A DNA stretch of 59,639 nt from Planctomycetota bacterium (GTDB taxonomy: Bacteria > Planctomycetota > Phycisphaerae > UBA1845). Below the pieces are notes generated by a model. It worked only from the letters and a program-made list of their open reading frames with translations. It was not told the origin of the DNA and made no database searches. The position numbers and the translations under genes were made by a program. Shown piece after piece: positions 8,355 through 16,143 of this stretch (within the stretch, counting starts at the first letter, position 1; every line of letters begins with the position of its first letter). The stretch covers positions 1 to 59,639 of the forward strand of contig JAJRPG010000092.1 in assembly GCA_024280855.1 (NCBI GenBank), read 5' to 3'.

Positions 8355-8956
8355 TCATCCATCCAACGCGGGGATGTTATCAACGTCCGGGATGATGGGC
8401 ACATCTTGTTGACCGTCAAAGTATCCGGCACTTGACCAGTACCAATCTTCGGGCGTAGCTACAAGCTCGCGTCGAACGGGATTGGCGTGAATGTAGTCGA
8501 TGGTCGCGTGAATAGTTCTTGCTTGCGTGAGGTTACGATCATAGCCCCCGCCCCTCTGCCAGAATCGATGAGCCACTTTTCCGTTGGGCTGCTGGTCGCG
8601 CATGATGCTCAATAAATCTGGCGAATGAGATCGAATGTATTGCAGCGCCTTGCGCGTAACGGGCGCTTGATGTCCGCTAGGATCGCACTAATCGAATAGT
8701 CATCTGGCTTCGGGTAGATCAATACGTGAACATGTTCGGGCATTAGGACATAGGCCCACAAATCGAAATCGTGCTTTTTGCGAGCCGCATCGAGTGATTC
8801 AATAAACCAATCACAAGCGCGATCTCGCGAAAGAAAATGATGCCGCTGAAAACAGGTAAAAGTCAAGGAGTGGGCATCGCCAGGCGTGTTGTATCGACGG
8901 CAGGTCTTTCGCTTTGTGCGATCGTTAGGCCATGATGATTCTACTGATGCGCTCAT
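8355..8956 (-). pseudogene. REP-associated tyrosine transposase (RAYT), frameshifted
   Basis: Two adjacent frames together make one Y1/HUH transposase of the IS200-like RAYT family, which cut and join single-stranded REP DNA. The first (8956-8609) carries the start motif RYNTPGDAHSLTFTCF and the metal-binding HUH pair in MPEHVHVLIYP. The second (ending 8355) carries HRFWQRGGGYDRN and YIHANPVRRELV, the usual place of the nucleophilic Tyr. The join is placed near 8661-8663: after ADIKRP, the other frame continues correctly as VTRKALQYIRSHSPDLL, so one base appears missing in a GGG run. It is flanked on both sides by family-A palindromes, as expected for a RAYT and its substrates. It could be a decayed gene or an assembly error. 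Confidence 0.85.
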
Positions 8957-9001
8957 TTATGTATACGATAGCATATCGCGTTAACTATTCCATGCCTGCT
9001 C

Positions 9002-9035
9002 CATGCCCGCGCCTAGGGGCTTGGGCATGCCACCC
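9002..9035 (-). repeat. Single REP A3 upstream of the transposase
   Basis: CATGCCCGCGCCTAGGGG to GGGCATGCCACCC, matching the right half of A1 and A2. It lies 45 bases ahead of the transposase start. Confidence 0.85.
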
Positions 9036-9092
9036 TACCTGGCTTCGACCTATTTTATAACTTGTACTTTTTGGTGATGGCGCATGATTCGA

Positions 9093-9944
9093 TCAGTGGC
9101 GTTTTGATAGTTTGACGAGTTGCTTAATGGCTCCGTGCATCTGGGGGCTTAGTGGCATCGCGTAGCTGCGGGCTTGGCCGGAATCTATTGAACCCATGAC
9201 AGCTACGTTTAGTCCGACGAGATTGCCTTTGTTATTGAGCAAAGGGCCGCCGCTGAAACCGGGTTCTAAACGAACAGTTGTTTCGACAAGTGCGCCATAA
9301 TCCTTTATCTTGGCCGGGTCTAATTCTCGCTGAAGTGATATACGTTCGTTCGTAACTACACCCGTACGGAAGCAGCTATGCCCCGCGCTGAATGGGCATG
9401 TGACAGCTACCACATGCATGCCCGGAATGAGCGGCTCTGGCGAAGTTTCCGCTGCGCGCAGGTTTACCCCGTCTATTTTCAAAAGCGCAAGGTCAAAATG
9501 TTCATGTACGACGATGGACTCAACGGTGTACTCAATACCCTCGTTCGTCACAATCGTAACTGTTTGGGCATGACGCACGACGTGCTCGTTGGTGAGAATC
9601 AAGCCATCCTCCGAAATTATGATTCCCGTTCCGCCCGAACTGCTTGCCGTGGCGCTCACTTCTGAAGATTGGCTATGGCGATGAACGGTTCGTGGCGTAT
9701 CTGTTTTGACATGCACGACAAAATCCGAGGCCTGAAGGGCTACCTGCTGTAGACCTGCCTGTTGCCCGGTTGTCAGAGATGCCAGATGAATTTCTCTGGT
9801 ATCAGAAGGCGAACGGTGCTGCGGCATGCAGTGGCACAGGGCCTCCCAATGTCGCGTAGCTAACTGATTGGCACTATTTTGACTCCTGGCGCACCCGGCT
9901 AACGAAGTGAACAAACACGCGAAATATATTGAAGCAGCTCTCAT
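9093..9944 (-). CDS. Lipoprotein trypsin-like serine protease (HtrA protease domain, no PDZ)
   Basis: 283 residues. The N-terminus has a short hydrophobic stretch ending in the lipobox SLAGC (C18), so the protein is probably lipid-anchored in the periplasm. The HtrA-type protease domain has the full triad: His121 in TNEHVV, Asp151 in HFDLALLKI and Ser231 in EPGFSGGPLLN. The chain ends shortly after the protease domain, with no room for a PDZ domain, which is short for the family. It is the last of a minus-strand run 9093-12181 with two small lipoproteins and a porin, possibly one envelope-related group, although the gaps are about 75-105 bases. Substrate unknown. Confidence 0.85.
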   Translation of the reverse strand: MRAASIYFACLFTSLAGCARSQNSANQLATRHWEALCHCMPQHRSPSDTREIHLASLTTGQQAGLQQVALQASDFVVHVKTDTPRTVHRHSQSSEVSATASSSGGTGIIISEDGLILTNEHVVRHAQTVTIVTNEGIEYTVESIVVHEHFDLALLKIDGVNLRAAETSPEPLIPGMHVVAVTCPFSAGHSCFRTGVVTNERISLQRELDPAKIKDYGALVETTVRLEPGFSGGPLLNNKGNLVGLNVAVMGSIDSGQARSYAMPLSPQMHGAIKQLVKLSKRH

Positions 9945-10020
9945 CTTTTAGTTTCTCCCGCCAAGCGTTGCCTGGCAAGGAAACTTTAAGATATGAAAAG
10001 CACTGCAAACTGTTTACCGA

Positions 10021-10494
10021 TTATTTGGATTCAGTTATCACACCTGTCACTTTTAGTAGGCGCCGATAAGAGGCTGATGCGGCGGCGTAATGTTGGCGAA
10101 CACTTGAGATACGCGATTTATCAGCAGCGAGAGATAGATTCTGTAGTGACTCTCGAAACGCGGCGACCGTGATACGAACTTCGTCCCGGTCAGAGGCTTC
10201 TATCGATGTCAGACGTGCGTCACTGTCCCATACATCAACGTCCTTTAATAGCTTCTCGCACTGCTCCGCAAGAATACGGAGATTTCTACGGCGAGCTTTG
10301 CGGACGGGTAATCTAGTTGATGGGTGGGGGTCCTGCCGGTGGCTAGTTACGGCGTGGTAAGCCGAGGTTAGCTGAGGTATCTGCGATGTACTAGTTATTG
10401 GCCCCGTAGTGCGAGACGCTGATTGGCAACCAACTAACAGAATTGGTAAGAATACGCAGACCATTCGTTTTCCGGACGTCATAGCCTTTATCAT
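10021..10494 (-). CDS. Small lipoprotein of unknown function
   Basis: About 157 residues from the ATG at 10494, chosen because GGGAG lies 7 bases upstream; the frame is open to an ATG at 10542. A basic N-terminus and hydrophobic stretch end in the lipobox LLVGC, then a Ser/Thr-rich linker. The rest is helical and charged (RILAEQCEKLLKDVDVWD; VRQHYAAASASYRRLL), consistent with a periplasmic helical bundle. No family recognised. The protease gene follows 76 bases downstream on the same strand. Confidence 0.6.
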   Translation of the reverse strand: MIKAMTSGKRMVCVFLPILLVGCQSASRTTGPITSTSQIPQLTSAYHAVTSHRQDPHPSTRLPVRKARRRNLRILAEQCEKLLKDVDVWDSDARLTSIEASDRDEVRITVAAFRESLQNLSLAADKSRISSVRQHYAAASASYRRLLKVTGVITESK

Positions 10495-10648
10495 TGCTGA
10501 TCTCCCAAAACTACCTCCTCCTGAAACTCTTTCGTCCTGCATACTACTTTAGGCGCTCTGACTGACTAAATCAACCGGCTTTGATGGAGCAAGAAAGCGT
10601 CCTTATGTTATCGGATCGATGGCTATAAGTGCCAGTTGGGCGTCAGCT

Positions 10649-10816
10649 CTATGTTGACGCGAGCGAGTCGAGCGTCGTGGTCACGGTATCGCTGGCGTAA
10701 TCAAAAATCCCGATTGAAAATGCATCGCGGAAATTTGTGGCGCAGGAACCCGCGAAACATGAAGAGAAACTAATTACCATATAAGCCAAAATTTTTGTGC
10801 GCCTGTTCCTGGTCAT
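10649..10816 (-). CDS. Tiny lipoprotein of a planctomycete type
   Basis: 55 residues from the ATG at 10816, with GAAAGG upstream; the frame extends to 10870. The signal region MTRNRRTKILAYMVISF leads to FAGSC, a usable lipobox, then NFRDAFSIGIFDYASDTV and a short Thr/Leu-rich end. Similar very short proteins with a FRDAF..G...F motif after the signal are familiar in phycisphaeral genomes; this likeness is from memory. Function unknown. Confidence 0.5.
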   Translation of the reverse strand: MTRNRRTKILAYMVISFSSCFAGSCATNFRDAFSIGIFDYASDTVTTTLDSLAST

Positions 10817-10891
10817 TATTCCAGCCTTTCGATTATCAAGCGTAGTTTTGCTAATTTTCATTATACTCATACAGACAATTCCGGGCGGAAA

Positions 10892-12181
10892 TCAAAACGA
10901 TATTTGTGTCCGCATCCCAACGACAGGCGCATCCGGGCCTCCTCCGCCAGGGTTCACGACATACTGCAAGTCTGGCATGATGCTCAGCCACGGTGTTAAT
11001 TGTGCTTTATAGAAAAGTTCGACGACAGTTTCATCGTACCGTTGTTCTAGCGACTGGATGCGATCGCTGAGAGTCGCGTGACCCATGGCTAAGCCTAGTA
11101 TATCGTCGTCTCTAGTTGGTAAGGCGCCGATCCATTGTAACCCTACGCCGTAATACTGACTAAGCTCGTTGTATTCCGGTGGAGCCCAACCAAATTGAAA
11201 AAAGATGCCAACACCCTGGCTATCGCCGGGCGCGTCGTTCTCTTTGAAGATGAGTTGATCGAAGGCAAGATACATTCCGCTATTGCCCCGATGAGTTCGT
11301 GGTCTAAGCCTACCGCCGAGGTCGTTTTGGAATACATCCTCATCGCCAGAAGTATGCCAACCGCCGACGCGGTACGTTCCGGGATAAGACTGCTCGCCAA
11401 TCTTGAACTCCGGCATCCAGGCTAACTCTAGCATCGTCACAGTGTCCGCGCGATTGTGGAATGCGGTATCGAACCCCGAAGTGCCGCCGTAAGACTGCTG
11501 GTCGAAAATACCGGCCATGATGTAGAATGTGTCCGTTGGCTCAAGAGCAATGACGACGCCCAGGGCTGGGTCGGGAAAGGTCGGTACAGGGACCATGGGG
11601 ATTACGGCGAAGGCGCTGTTGGTGAATTCCAACCCGTATTCTACAACCAAAAAATCTGCATTCGCATCCATCTTACCGATCTTGAACCACATTTTTTCGT
11701 CGTTTAATTCCTGTCGCCACCAATACTCAGACACCTGAACGAAATCTCGCTCCTCATCGTTATTCAGGGTGAACAGGTCGCCGACATGCCGTTCTGAGAT
11801 GCCAGAGCCATGACGCTCTTCTGCATATATGAAAAATTCTCCACTATCCCACCAATCCAGCGCGCCTGTGTCCAAGGTCAGAGTCAAATGCGTGTTGCCC
11901 GTATATTCAATGGCCCGACTTGTGTTGAGGCCCCCGTTCGTATTGGCGAACACCGTACTGACATATTCAAGGCTGAGGGTAACGCCTTCATCCTCCAACT
12001 TACTTCGAGCACCGCCCCAATCGCCGGTCAGCCATGCTTCGCCAGGCGCGGCATCCGCGAAGTCTCTCGAATTCGGTTCATCGGAAGTGGGTGCTACTGA
12101 CGGGGGCGTAGAATCAGTGGTTTGTCCAAAAGTAGTGCCAAAGGCTAAAAGAATCGCCAGAATACAAACGCCTTGTTGCAT
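10892..12181 (-). CDS. OprB-family carbohydrate-selective outer membrane porin
   Basis: 429 residues with a signal peptide (cleavage probably after TFGQ). The family signature is near the start of the mature protein: AWLTGDWGGARSKLEDEGV followed by beta-strand segments with alternating aromatics and acidic turns. The C-terminus ends in ...VGMRTQISF, with a terminal Phe as in outer-membrane barrels. OprB proteins form 16-stranded barrels that admit sugars. Downstream genes are small lipoproteins and a protease. No sugar-use genes flank it, so the substrate cannot be guessed. Confidence 0.88.
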   Translation of the reverse strand: MQQGVCILAILLAFGTTFGQTTDSTPPSVAPTSDEPNSRDFADAAPGEAWLTGDWGGARSKLEDEGVTLSLEYVSTVFANTNGGLNTSRAIEYTGNTHLTLTLDTGALDWWDSGEFFIYAEERHGSGISERHVGDLFTLNNDEERDFVQVSEYWWRQELNDEKMWFKIGKMDANADFLVVEYGLEFTNSAFAVIPMVPVPTFPDPALGVVIALEPTDTFYIMAGIFDQQSYGGTSGFDTAFHNRADTVTMLELAWMPEFKIGEQSYPGTYRVGGWHTSGDEDVFQNDLGGRLRPRTHRGNSGMYLAFDQLIFKENDAPGDSQGVGIFFQFGWAPPEYNELSQYYGVGLQWIGALPTRDDDILGLAMGHATLSDRIQSLEQRYDETVVELFYKAQLTPWLSIMPDLQYVVNPGGGGPDAPVVGMRTQISF

Positions 12182-12490
12182 TGATTAACCCTATGACGTG
12201 ACAGCATGACTAACTATTGGGCTTACTGGTAATTATCCCAGCCCGGCGTCAGCATCTTTATAGCGATCATTTTCACAATCAACACTCAGACCCGATCCGT
12301 CGAGCCGTATTTGGTACTGCTTTATCGGCGATCCATGGCCGATTCTTCAGTCGGCACGATACAGGATGGTGGTGGCCTATGCACTACTTTTTGGCTAAAA
12401 AAACGGAGGTTCATGCTATTGTACGACGTAACCGTTGTCATCATGTAATAGCATGACCGACACAAGCTTGAACAAACAGGCGTTTATGGA
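12182..12490. other. Gene-free stretch with an inverted repeat
   Basis: 309 bases with no supported gene. It contains TCATGCTATT (12411-12420) and its inverse AATAGCATGA (12447-12456). A tighter relative, GTCATGCAATAGCATGAC, lies at 51868-51885, so this is probably another dispersed palindrome family. The porin promoter should lie here, but none is clear. Confidence 0.5.
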
Positions 12491-13621
12491 TTACTTGTTA
12501 TTTTGATTGCGGATCATTTCGAAAGCTTTAGCCAAGTCTTGCTGACGGCGTTTCTGTAAGTCTTCCGGAAGCTCATCAAAACTTATTAGCCATTCCATCT
12601 TGGTCCCGTCTTTCATGGGGACGGTAATTTTTCCGGCGTATCCGCTTAGTGTTGGATCACTTGGTGAACCAGATTGATGTGTCAATTTGTTGGCATTTTC
12701 ATCTGACTCGTGGGGATGGTAGAAAACGACCCCCTTCGGAGTAAGCAGATAACCCAGGCCAGTATACGCGGAAATTCTTTCCAGCACGCGTTCAGCAGTT
12801 TCATCTGCCACGTTTACCGAGAAACGCTTCTGCATGTGCAGGGGTATACAGGTAAGTGCCTCTGGATCGGCACTTATGGTTACGCCCACGGCTTGGCCTA
12901 TGGCCTGCAAAACGTTAATCAATGGCCGACCATTATACTTTAGCGTAATGCGCTGTTGCAGTTGGCGACGAAGCTGTTGATCGAACGAGCCAACGACCAC
13001 AACTTGATCCTCCAGCCACCATGCCCAACCTAGTTGGTCACAGGCAATCTGCAAAACCTGGTCGCCGCAGCCTGGCCCAATGGCTCTCATCGCAGACGAC
13101 AGGTCTTGCCATGCGCTGGCAGAGGCGACCCGAAACTGCACGAATGACTTGAGTTTTTCAAGTGACGTGTTGTCGACACCGGGGTTGAGTGCGGATAATC
13201 GATGCAACAATTTCAATTCCGTCCATGATGGCCTACGTCCCAGTTCATATATGGCTCGTAATGGCACGATTTCTATATCGCGGTCACGCACTTTGAAAGT
13301 CATGCCCAGCGGGCCGAATAGTTTTTTTAACCCTTCGCGCAAAGGCAAATTTGAGATTTTTACTTGTTCGATAAGTGTATCGCCGCCGTTCGGGACCAGA
13401 GCCATGACTTCGGGGGACATGGTAATGGTGACGCCGGTTTGCTCGGAAATTATAGCCATCGCATCTGAAAGGCGCACGTTTTCCAATGCAATAGGTGGCG
13501 TTGGCTCGTCGAGCGCCTGCTCAATAATCGAACGCAGAGACTGCGACGCGGATACTACGCCAGCGAAGATACACAGGAAAAGTGTTATATTGATTTTCAT
13601 ATTTTGCATTTCTTTTTTCAT
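12491..13621 (-). CDS. Secreted protein with two STN-type (secretin N-terminal) domains
   Basis: About 376 residues from the ATG at 13621, with AAAGGA 10 bases upstream; the longer frame upstream overlaps the preceding gene and is not protein-like. After a signal peptide (ends SAS) comes a first STN-like unit: IALENVRLSDAMAIISEQTG then ISNLPLREGLKKLF. A second lies near the C-terminal third: ITLKYNGRPLINVLQAIGQ then VADETAERVLERISAYTGL. STN domains are the short periplasmic folds at the N-terminus of secretins and TonB transducers, but no barrel follows here. It is third in a sigma/anti-sigma operon, 14 bases after the anti-sigma gene, and may be a periplasmic sensor or target. Function inferred only from context. 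Confidence 0.65.
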   Translation of the reverse strand: MKKEMQNMKINITLFLCIFAGVVSASQSLRSIIEQALDEPTPPIALENVRLSDAMAIISEQTGVTITMSPEVMALVPNGGDTLIEQVKISNLPLREGLKKLFGPLGMTFKVRDRDIEIVPLRAIYELGRRPSWTELKLLHRLSALNPGVDNTSLEKLKSFVQFRVASASAWQDLSSAMRAIGPGCGDQVLQIACDQLGWAWWLEDQVVVVGSFDQQLRRQLQQRITLKYNGRPLINVLQAIGQAVGVTISADPEALTCIPLHMQKRFSVNVADETAERVLERISAYTGLGYLLTPKGVVFYHPHESDENANKLTHQSGSPSDPTLSGYAGKITVPMKDGTKMEWLISFDELPEDLQKRRQQDLAKAFEMIRNQNNK

Positions 13622-13635
13622 GCGAGGTATATCCT

Positions 13636-14286
13636 TTACAGCGGTGGCGCGGACGCTTGACTTTGGGCCATCGACCCGGAGCCTATGGAGACGAAGGAGA
13701 CGCGCGACCGGCTGGCTGTTTCGTCCGCCGCGATAGGTTCGTGACGAAATGATACTAAGGCTACCGCATTTTTTAGTGGTAAACGATGTCCCAAATGGAT
13801 CGACGGGCCTATCGATACGATCGACGTAGGGGCGTTTGTCGAATCTTGCCACGGCATCATGGTGACAGCCAACGCAATCGCAGCTGCGGCGGCTAAGGGC
13901 ATCATGGCTTTCATCCATCGCAATTTCGGATGTCGAACCTGGGAAGTCGACTCAATCTTTTGAAGCACGCCCTGCGTAAATCTTTTTTCATTCCACGAAT
14001 CTGGCAGCTCGGTTGCACCTTGGACTAACTCATCCACACGATCGAGTTGGGCGTCGTCATACTCGCTGGTGATGCGGTCTTGAATCGTCTGCTGAAAAGT
14101 CGCCCAGTCGATGTCAATCTTTTCGTCTCGCAACGACTTAACAAAATCGTCCACGCTTCGGAATGATTCCGCTTCGTCGTTAAGATCGTTCAACAGTTCC
14201 CGCTGCTCGTTGGTTAGCGATTCGTCTAACGCACGAGAGGCCAGGAATGCTGGATCGTTCGGATTGTATTTGTCTTCTTTGGACAT
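13636..14286 (-). CDS. Putative anti-sigma factor with one membrane helix
   Basis: 216 residues: an acidic, helical N-terminal cytoplasmic part (1-120, with WNEKRFTQGVLQKIE), one membrane helix (MKAMMPLAAAAAIALAVTMM, about 125-145) and a 70-residue periplasmic tail rich in Ser. No HxxxCxxC zinc anti-sigma motif is visible. The role is inferred from position: it follows the ECF sigma gene by 21 bases on the same strand and has the topology of membrane anti-sigma factors. It precedes the STN-domain protein. Confidence 0.65.
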   Translation of the reverse strand: MSKEDKYNPNDPAFLASRALDESLTNEQRELLNDLNDEAESFRSVDDFVKSLRDEKIDIDWATFQQTIQDRITSEYDDAQLDRVDELVQGATELPDSWNEKRFTQGVLQKIESTSQVRHPKLRWMKAMMPLAAAAAIALAVTMMPWQDSTNAPTSIVSIGPSIHLGHRLPLKNAVALVSFRHEPIAADETASRSRVSFVSIGSGSMAQSQASAPPL

Positions 14287-14307
14287 TAGCTCATCTCGTT
14301 ATTCACT

Positions 14308-14892
14308 TCATAACTGCCCTGAAAGTAACTCACGCAGTTTTTTTCTCGCTTGAAACACATTCCATTTCACCAACTCGACAGAACATTCGACAATCTCAGC
14401 TACCTGCTTTTGCGGCAGCCCTTCTACGCTGAACAGAATCAACGAAAGCGCCTGCTTTTCCGGCAGCTTGGCTATCGCGTCGCGTACCAGGCCTTGCATC
14501 TCATGGCCCTGCTCGGTGTCATCATCGTCTGGCGCGACGAGCCGAAACTTTGACGCGGCGTCCTGCGCGTCGTTATCCGACGAAAAATCGCCATCCAGCG
14601 ATACAGCTGACCGCAAACTTCGTGCGCGTCGGAAATTTAGCGACAGATTCCCGACGATTCTCAGCAGCCAGGAGCCGAACTTTTCGGCGTCTTCCAGTTG
14701 CCCCATGCTCCGAAACGCTTTCACGAAGGCGTCCTGGGCTACGTCGCTGGCGTCTTCTATATTGTTGAGGAGTCGATAAGCAACCGAGACAGCCCGGCGT
14801 TGGTAGGCGCGGACCAGCTCTGCGAAGGCATCCGCATCACCCCCTTGTGCTTTTTCGACCGTGGCTCGCTCTGACGTTTTTGACTCATTCAA
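14308..14892 (-). CDS. ECF RNA polymerase sigma factor
   Basis: 194 residues. Region 2: FAELVRAYQRRAVSVAYR through DASDVAQDAFVKAF and WLLRIVGNLSLNFRR. Region 4: LPEKQALSLILFSVEGL with the helix-turn-helix QKQVAEIVECSVELVKWNV. The start is a TTG at 14892: no ATG or GTG exists between an in-frame TGA upstream and region 2, and GGAG lies 10 bases upstream. It recruits polymerase to the promoters of its regulon. First gene of a sigma/anti-sigma/STN-protein operon, with a possible own promoter at 14922-14950. Confidence 0.92.
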   Translation of the reverse strand: MNESKTSERATVEKAQGGDADAFAELVRAYQRRAVSVAYRLLNNIEDASDVAQDAFVKAFRSMGQLEDAEKFGSWLLRIVGNLSLNFRRARSLRSAVSLDGDFSSDNDAQDAASKFRLVAPDDDDTEQGHEMQGLVRDAIAKLPEKQALSLILFSVEGLPQKQVAEIVECSVELVKWNVFQARKKLRELLSGQL

Positions 14893-14921
14893 TTCGTCGC
14901 GACTCCATCGTCCTCAATCTT

Positions 14922-14950
14922 GTTAGACACGCGAAAATGGTGTCCGTTAG
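14922..14950 (-). promoter_or_regulatory. Possible ECF-type promoter of the sigma operon
   Basis: On the minus strand TCTAAC, then 17 bases from the AAC, then GTCTAAC. AAC and GTC at this spacing is the general ECF pattern. It lies about 30 bases ahead of the sigma start and would fit autoregulation. Single occurrence, so weak. Confidence 0.3.
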
Positions 14951-15101
14951 AGGTTTTTTCGATAATTCCAGGCCATTGCGTCCTAATACTGGCGATTCCT
15001 GGCCATAATGACGCATGGTAGCCCTTAACTTGCTGTATGTGAATGAGTATCGACCGGCTACTGTGGCTTGCAACATGGTAAGTCGGTCTCAACAAGACTG
15101 G

Positions 15102-15121
15102 ATTCCCGCCTGCGCGGGAAT
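15102..15121. repeat. dRS3-like palindrome
   Basis: ATTCCCGCCTGCGCGGGAAT, a perfect 8-bp stem with a four-base loop, followed by GAC. Related units lie at 8140-8159 and 41246-41271. Confidence 0.7.
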
Positions 15122-15202
15122 GACTGAGCGGTGACTAAAGCCGGTCCGTGATTTTGCAATTTTTATGCCCAAGCTTACAGTATCCACGAATCGCGGGCAG
15201 GT

Positions 15203-16084
15203 ATGAATTTACGGCTGACTGATAATCCTATGGAATTATTACAAGAAATTGATGCGTGCCGATTGGCTATGGCTCGCTTGCGGCGAGATGGACGGCGGGT
15301 GGGACTTGTGCCTACGATGGGTGCGCTTCACGATGGGCATCTGTCGCTGGTGCGGGCGGCGAGAAAAATGTGCGACGCAGTCGTAGTCTCTATTTTCGTG
15401 AATCCCACACAATTTGGGCCTGGCGAGGATTTTGAATCCTATCCGAAAACGACGGAGGCTGACCTTGATGCTTGCCGCTCGGAGATGGTTGATTTTGTTT
15501 TCTCACCAAAAGTTAGTGCCATGTATCCTGACGGTGCGGACATGACAAGTGTCCACGTTTCAGGGCTTACCGAGGGGTTATGCGGGGCGAGTCGGCCTGG
15601 GCACTTTGATGGTGTGACGACAATCGTTAGTAAGCTATTCAACATTATTCCAGCGGACGCGGCGTTCTTTGGCGAGAAAGATTATCAGCAATTGATGGTG
15701 ATTAAGCAGATGGTTGGCGATCTTAATATGCCGATCGAAATTGTTGGCTGTCCAATCATTAGAGAAAAGGACGGTCTGGCATTATCCTCTCGCAACGCTT
15801 ATTTGAGTGAAGTCGAAAGAATGCAGGCTCAATGCCTTAATCAGTCGCTGATGGCCGCCTGTGAGAAAATCACATCTGGGCAGGTCGTCGTTGATGAGAT
15901 TCGTGACGGCATTCAAAAGATTATTTTAGACGCTGGGCCTGCGGAGATTGACTATATTGAGATTGTCGATGCCGTATCGCTTACCCCCCTACCAAAGATT
16001 GATAGGCCCGCTCGGATATGCCTGGCTGTGCTTATTGGCGGGTGCCGATTGATTGATAACGTCGCCGTGGACGTACCATTGTGA
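15203..16084 (+). CDS. panC: Pantothenate synthetase
   Basis: 293 residues, normal size. It joins pantoate and beta-alanine with ATP through a pantoyl adenylate, the last step of vitamin B5 synthesis. Seen: VPTMGALHDGHLSLV with the nucleotidyltransferase HxGH signature (residues 43-46), SIFVNPTQFGPGEDF, FFGEKDYQQL and the second nucleotide loop LSSRNAYLS. A weak start context (GGCAGG directly before the ATG) leaves the Met at residue 10 possible. No panB or panD is nearby; lgt follows after 59 bases on the same strand. Confidence 0.96.
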   Translation: MNLRLTDNPMELLQEIDACRLAMARLRRDGRRVGLVPTMGALHDGHLSLVRAARKMCDAVVVSIFVNPTQFGPGEDFESYPKTTEADLDACRSEMVDFVFSPKVSAMYPDGADMTSVHVSGLTEGLCGASRPGHFDGVTTIVSKLFNIIPADAAFFGEKDYQQLMVIKQMVGDLNMPIEIVGCPIIREKDGLALSSRNAYLSEVERMQAQCLNQSLMAACEKITSGQVVVDEIRDGIQKIILDAGPAEIDYIEIVDAVSLTPLPKIDRPARICLAVLIGGCRLIDNVAVDVPL

Positions 16085-16143
16085 TCCGCTTATTATGGCT
16101 AATAGTATCCGATTGACTTTGTTTAATATAAGAAGCGCCTCAT

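Larger units (their letters stand above)
14893..15202. other. Gene-free divergent region between sigma operon and panC
   Basis: 310 bases. It holds the possible sigma promoter (14922-14950) and the palindrome ATTCCCGCCTGCGCGGGAAT at 15102-15121. Short frames here lack any protein character. Confidence 0.5.

Noticed and set aside
13080-13736. 218-codon open frame on the plus strand
   Set aside because: It lies opposite the STN-protein gene and the end of the anti-sigma gene, and its translation has no domain character.
14885-15095. Two overlapping minus-strand frames upstream of the ECF sigma gene
   Set aside because: Different frames over a promoter region, with no protein character.
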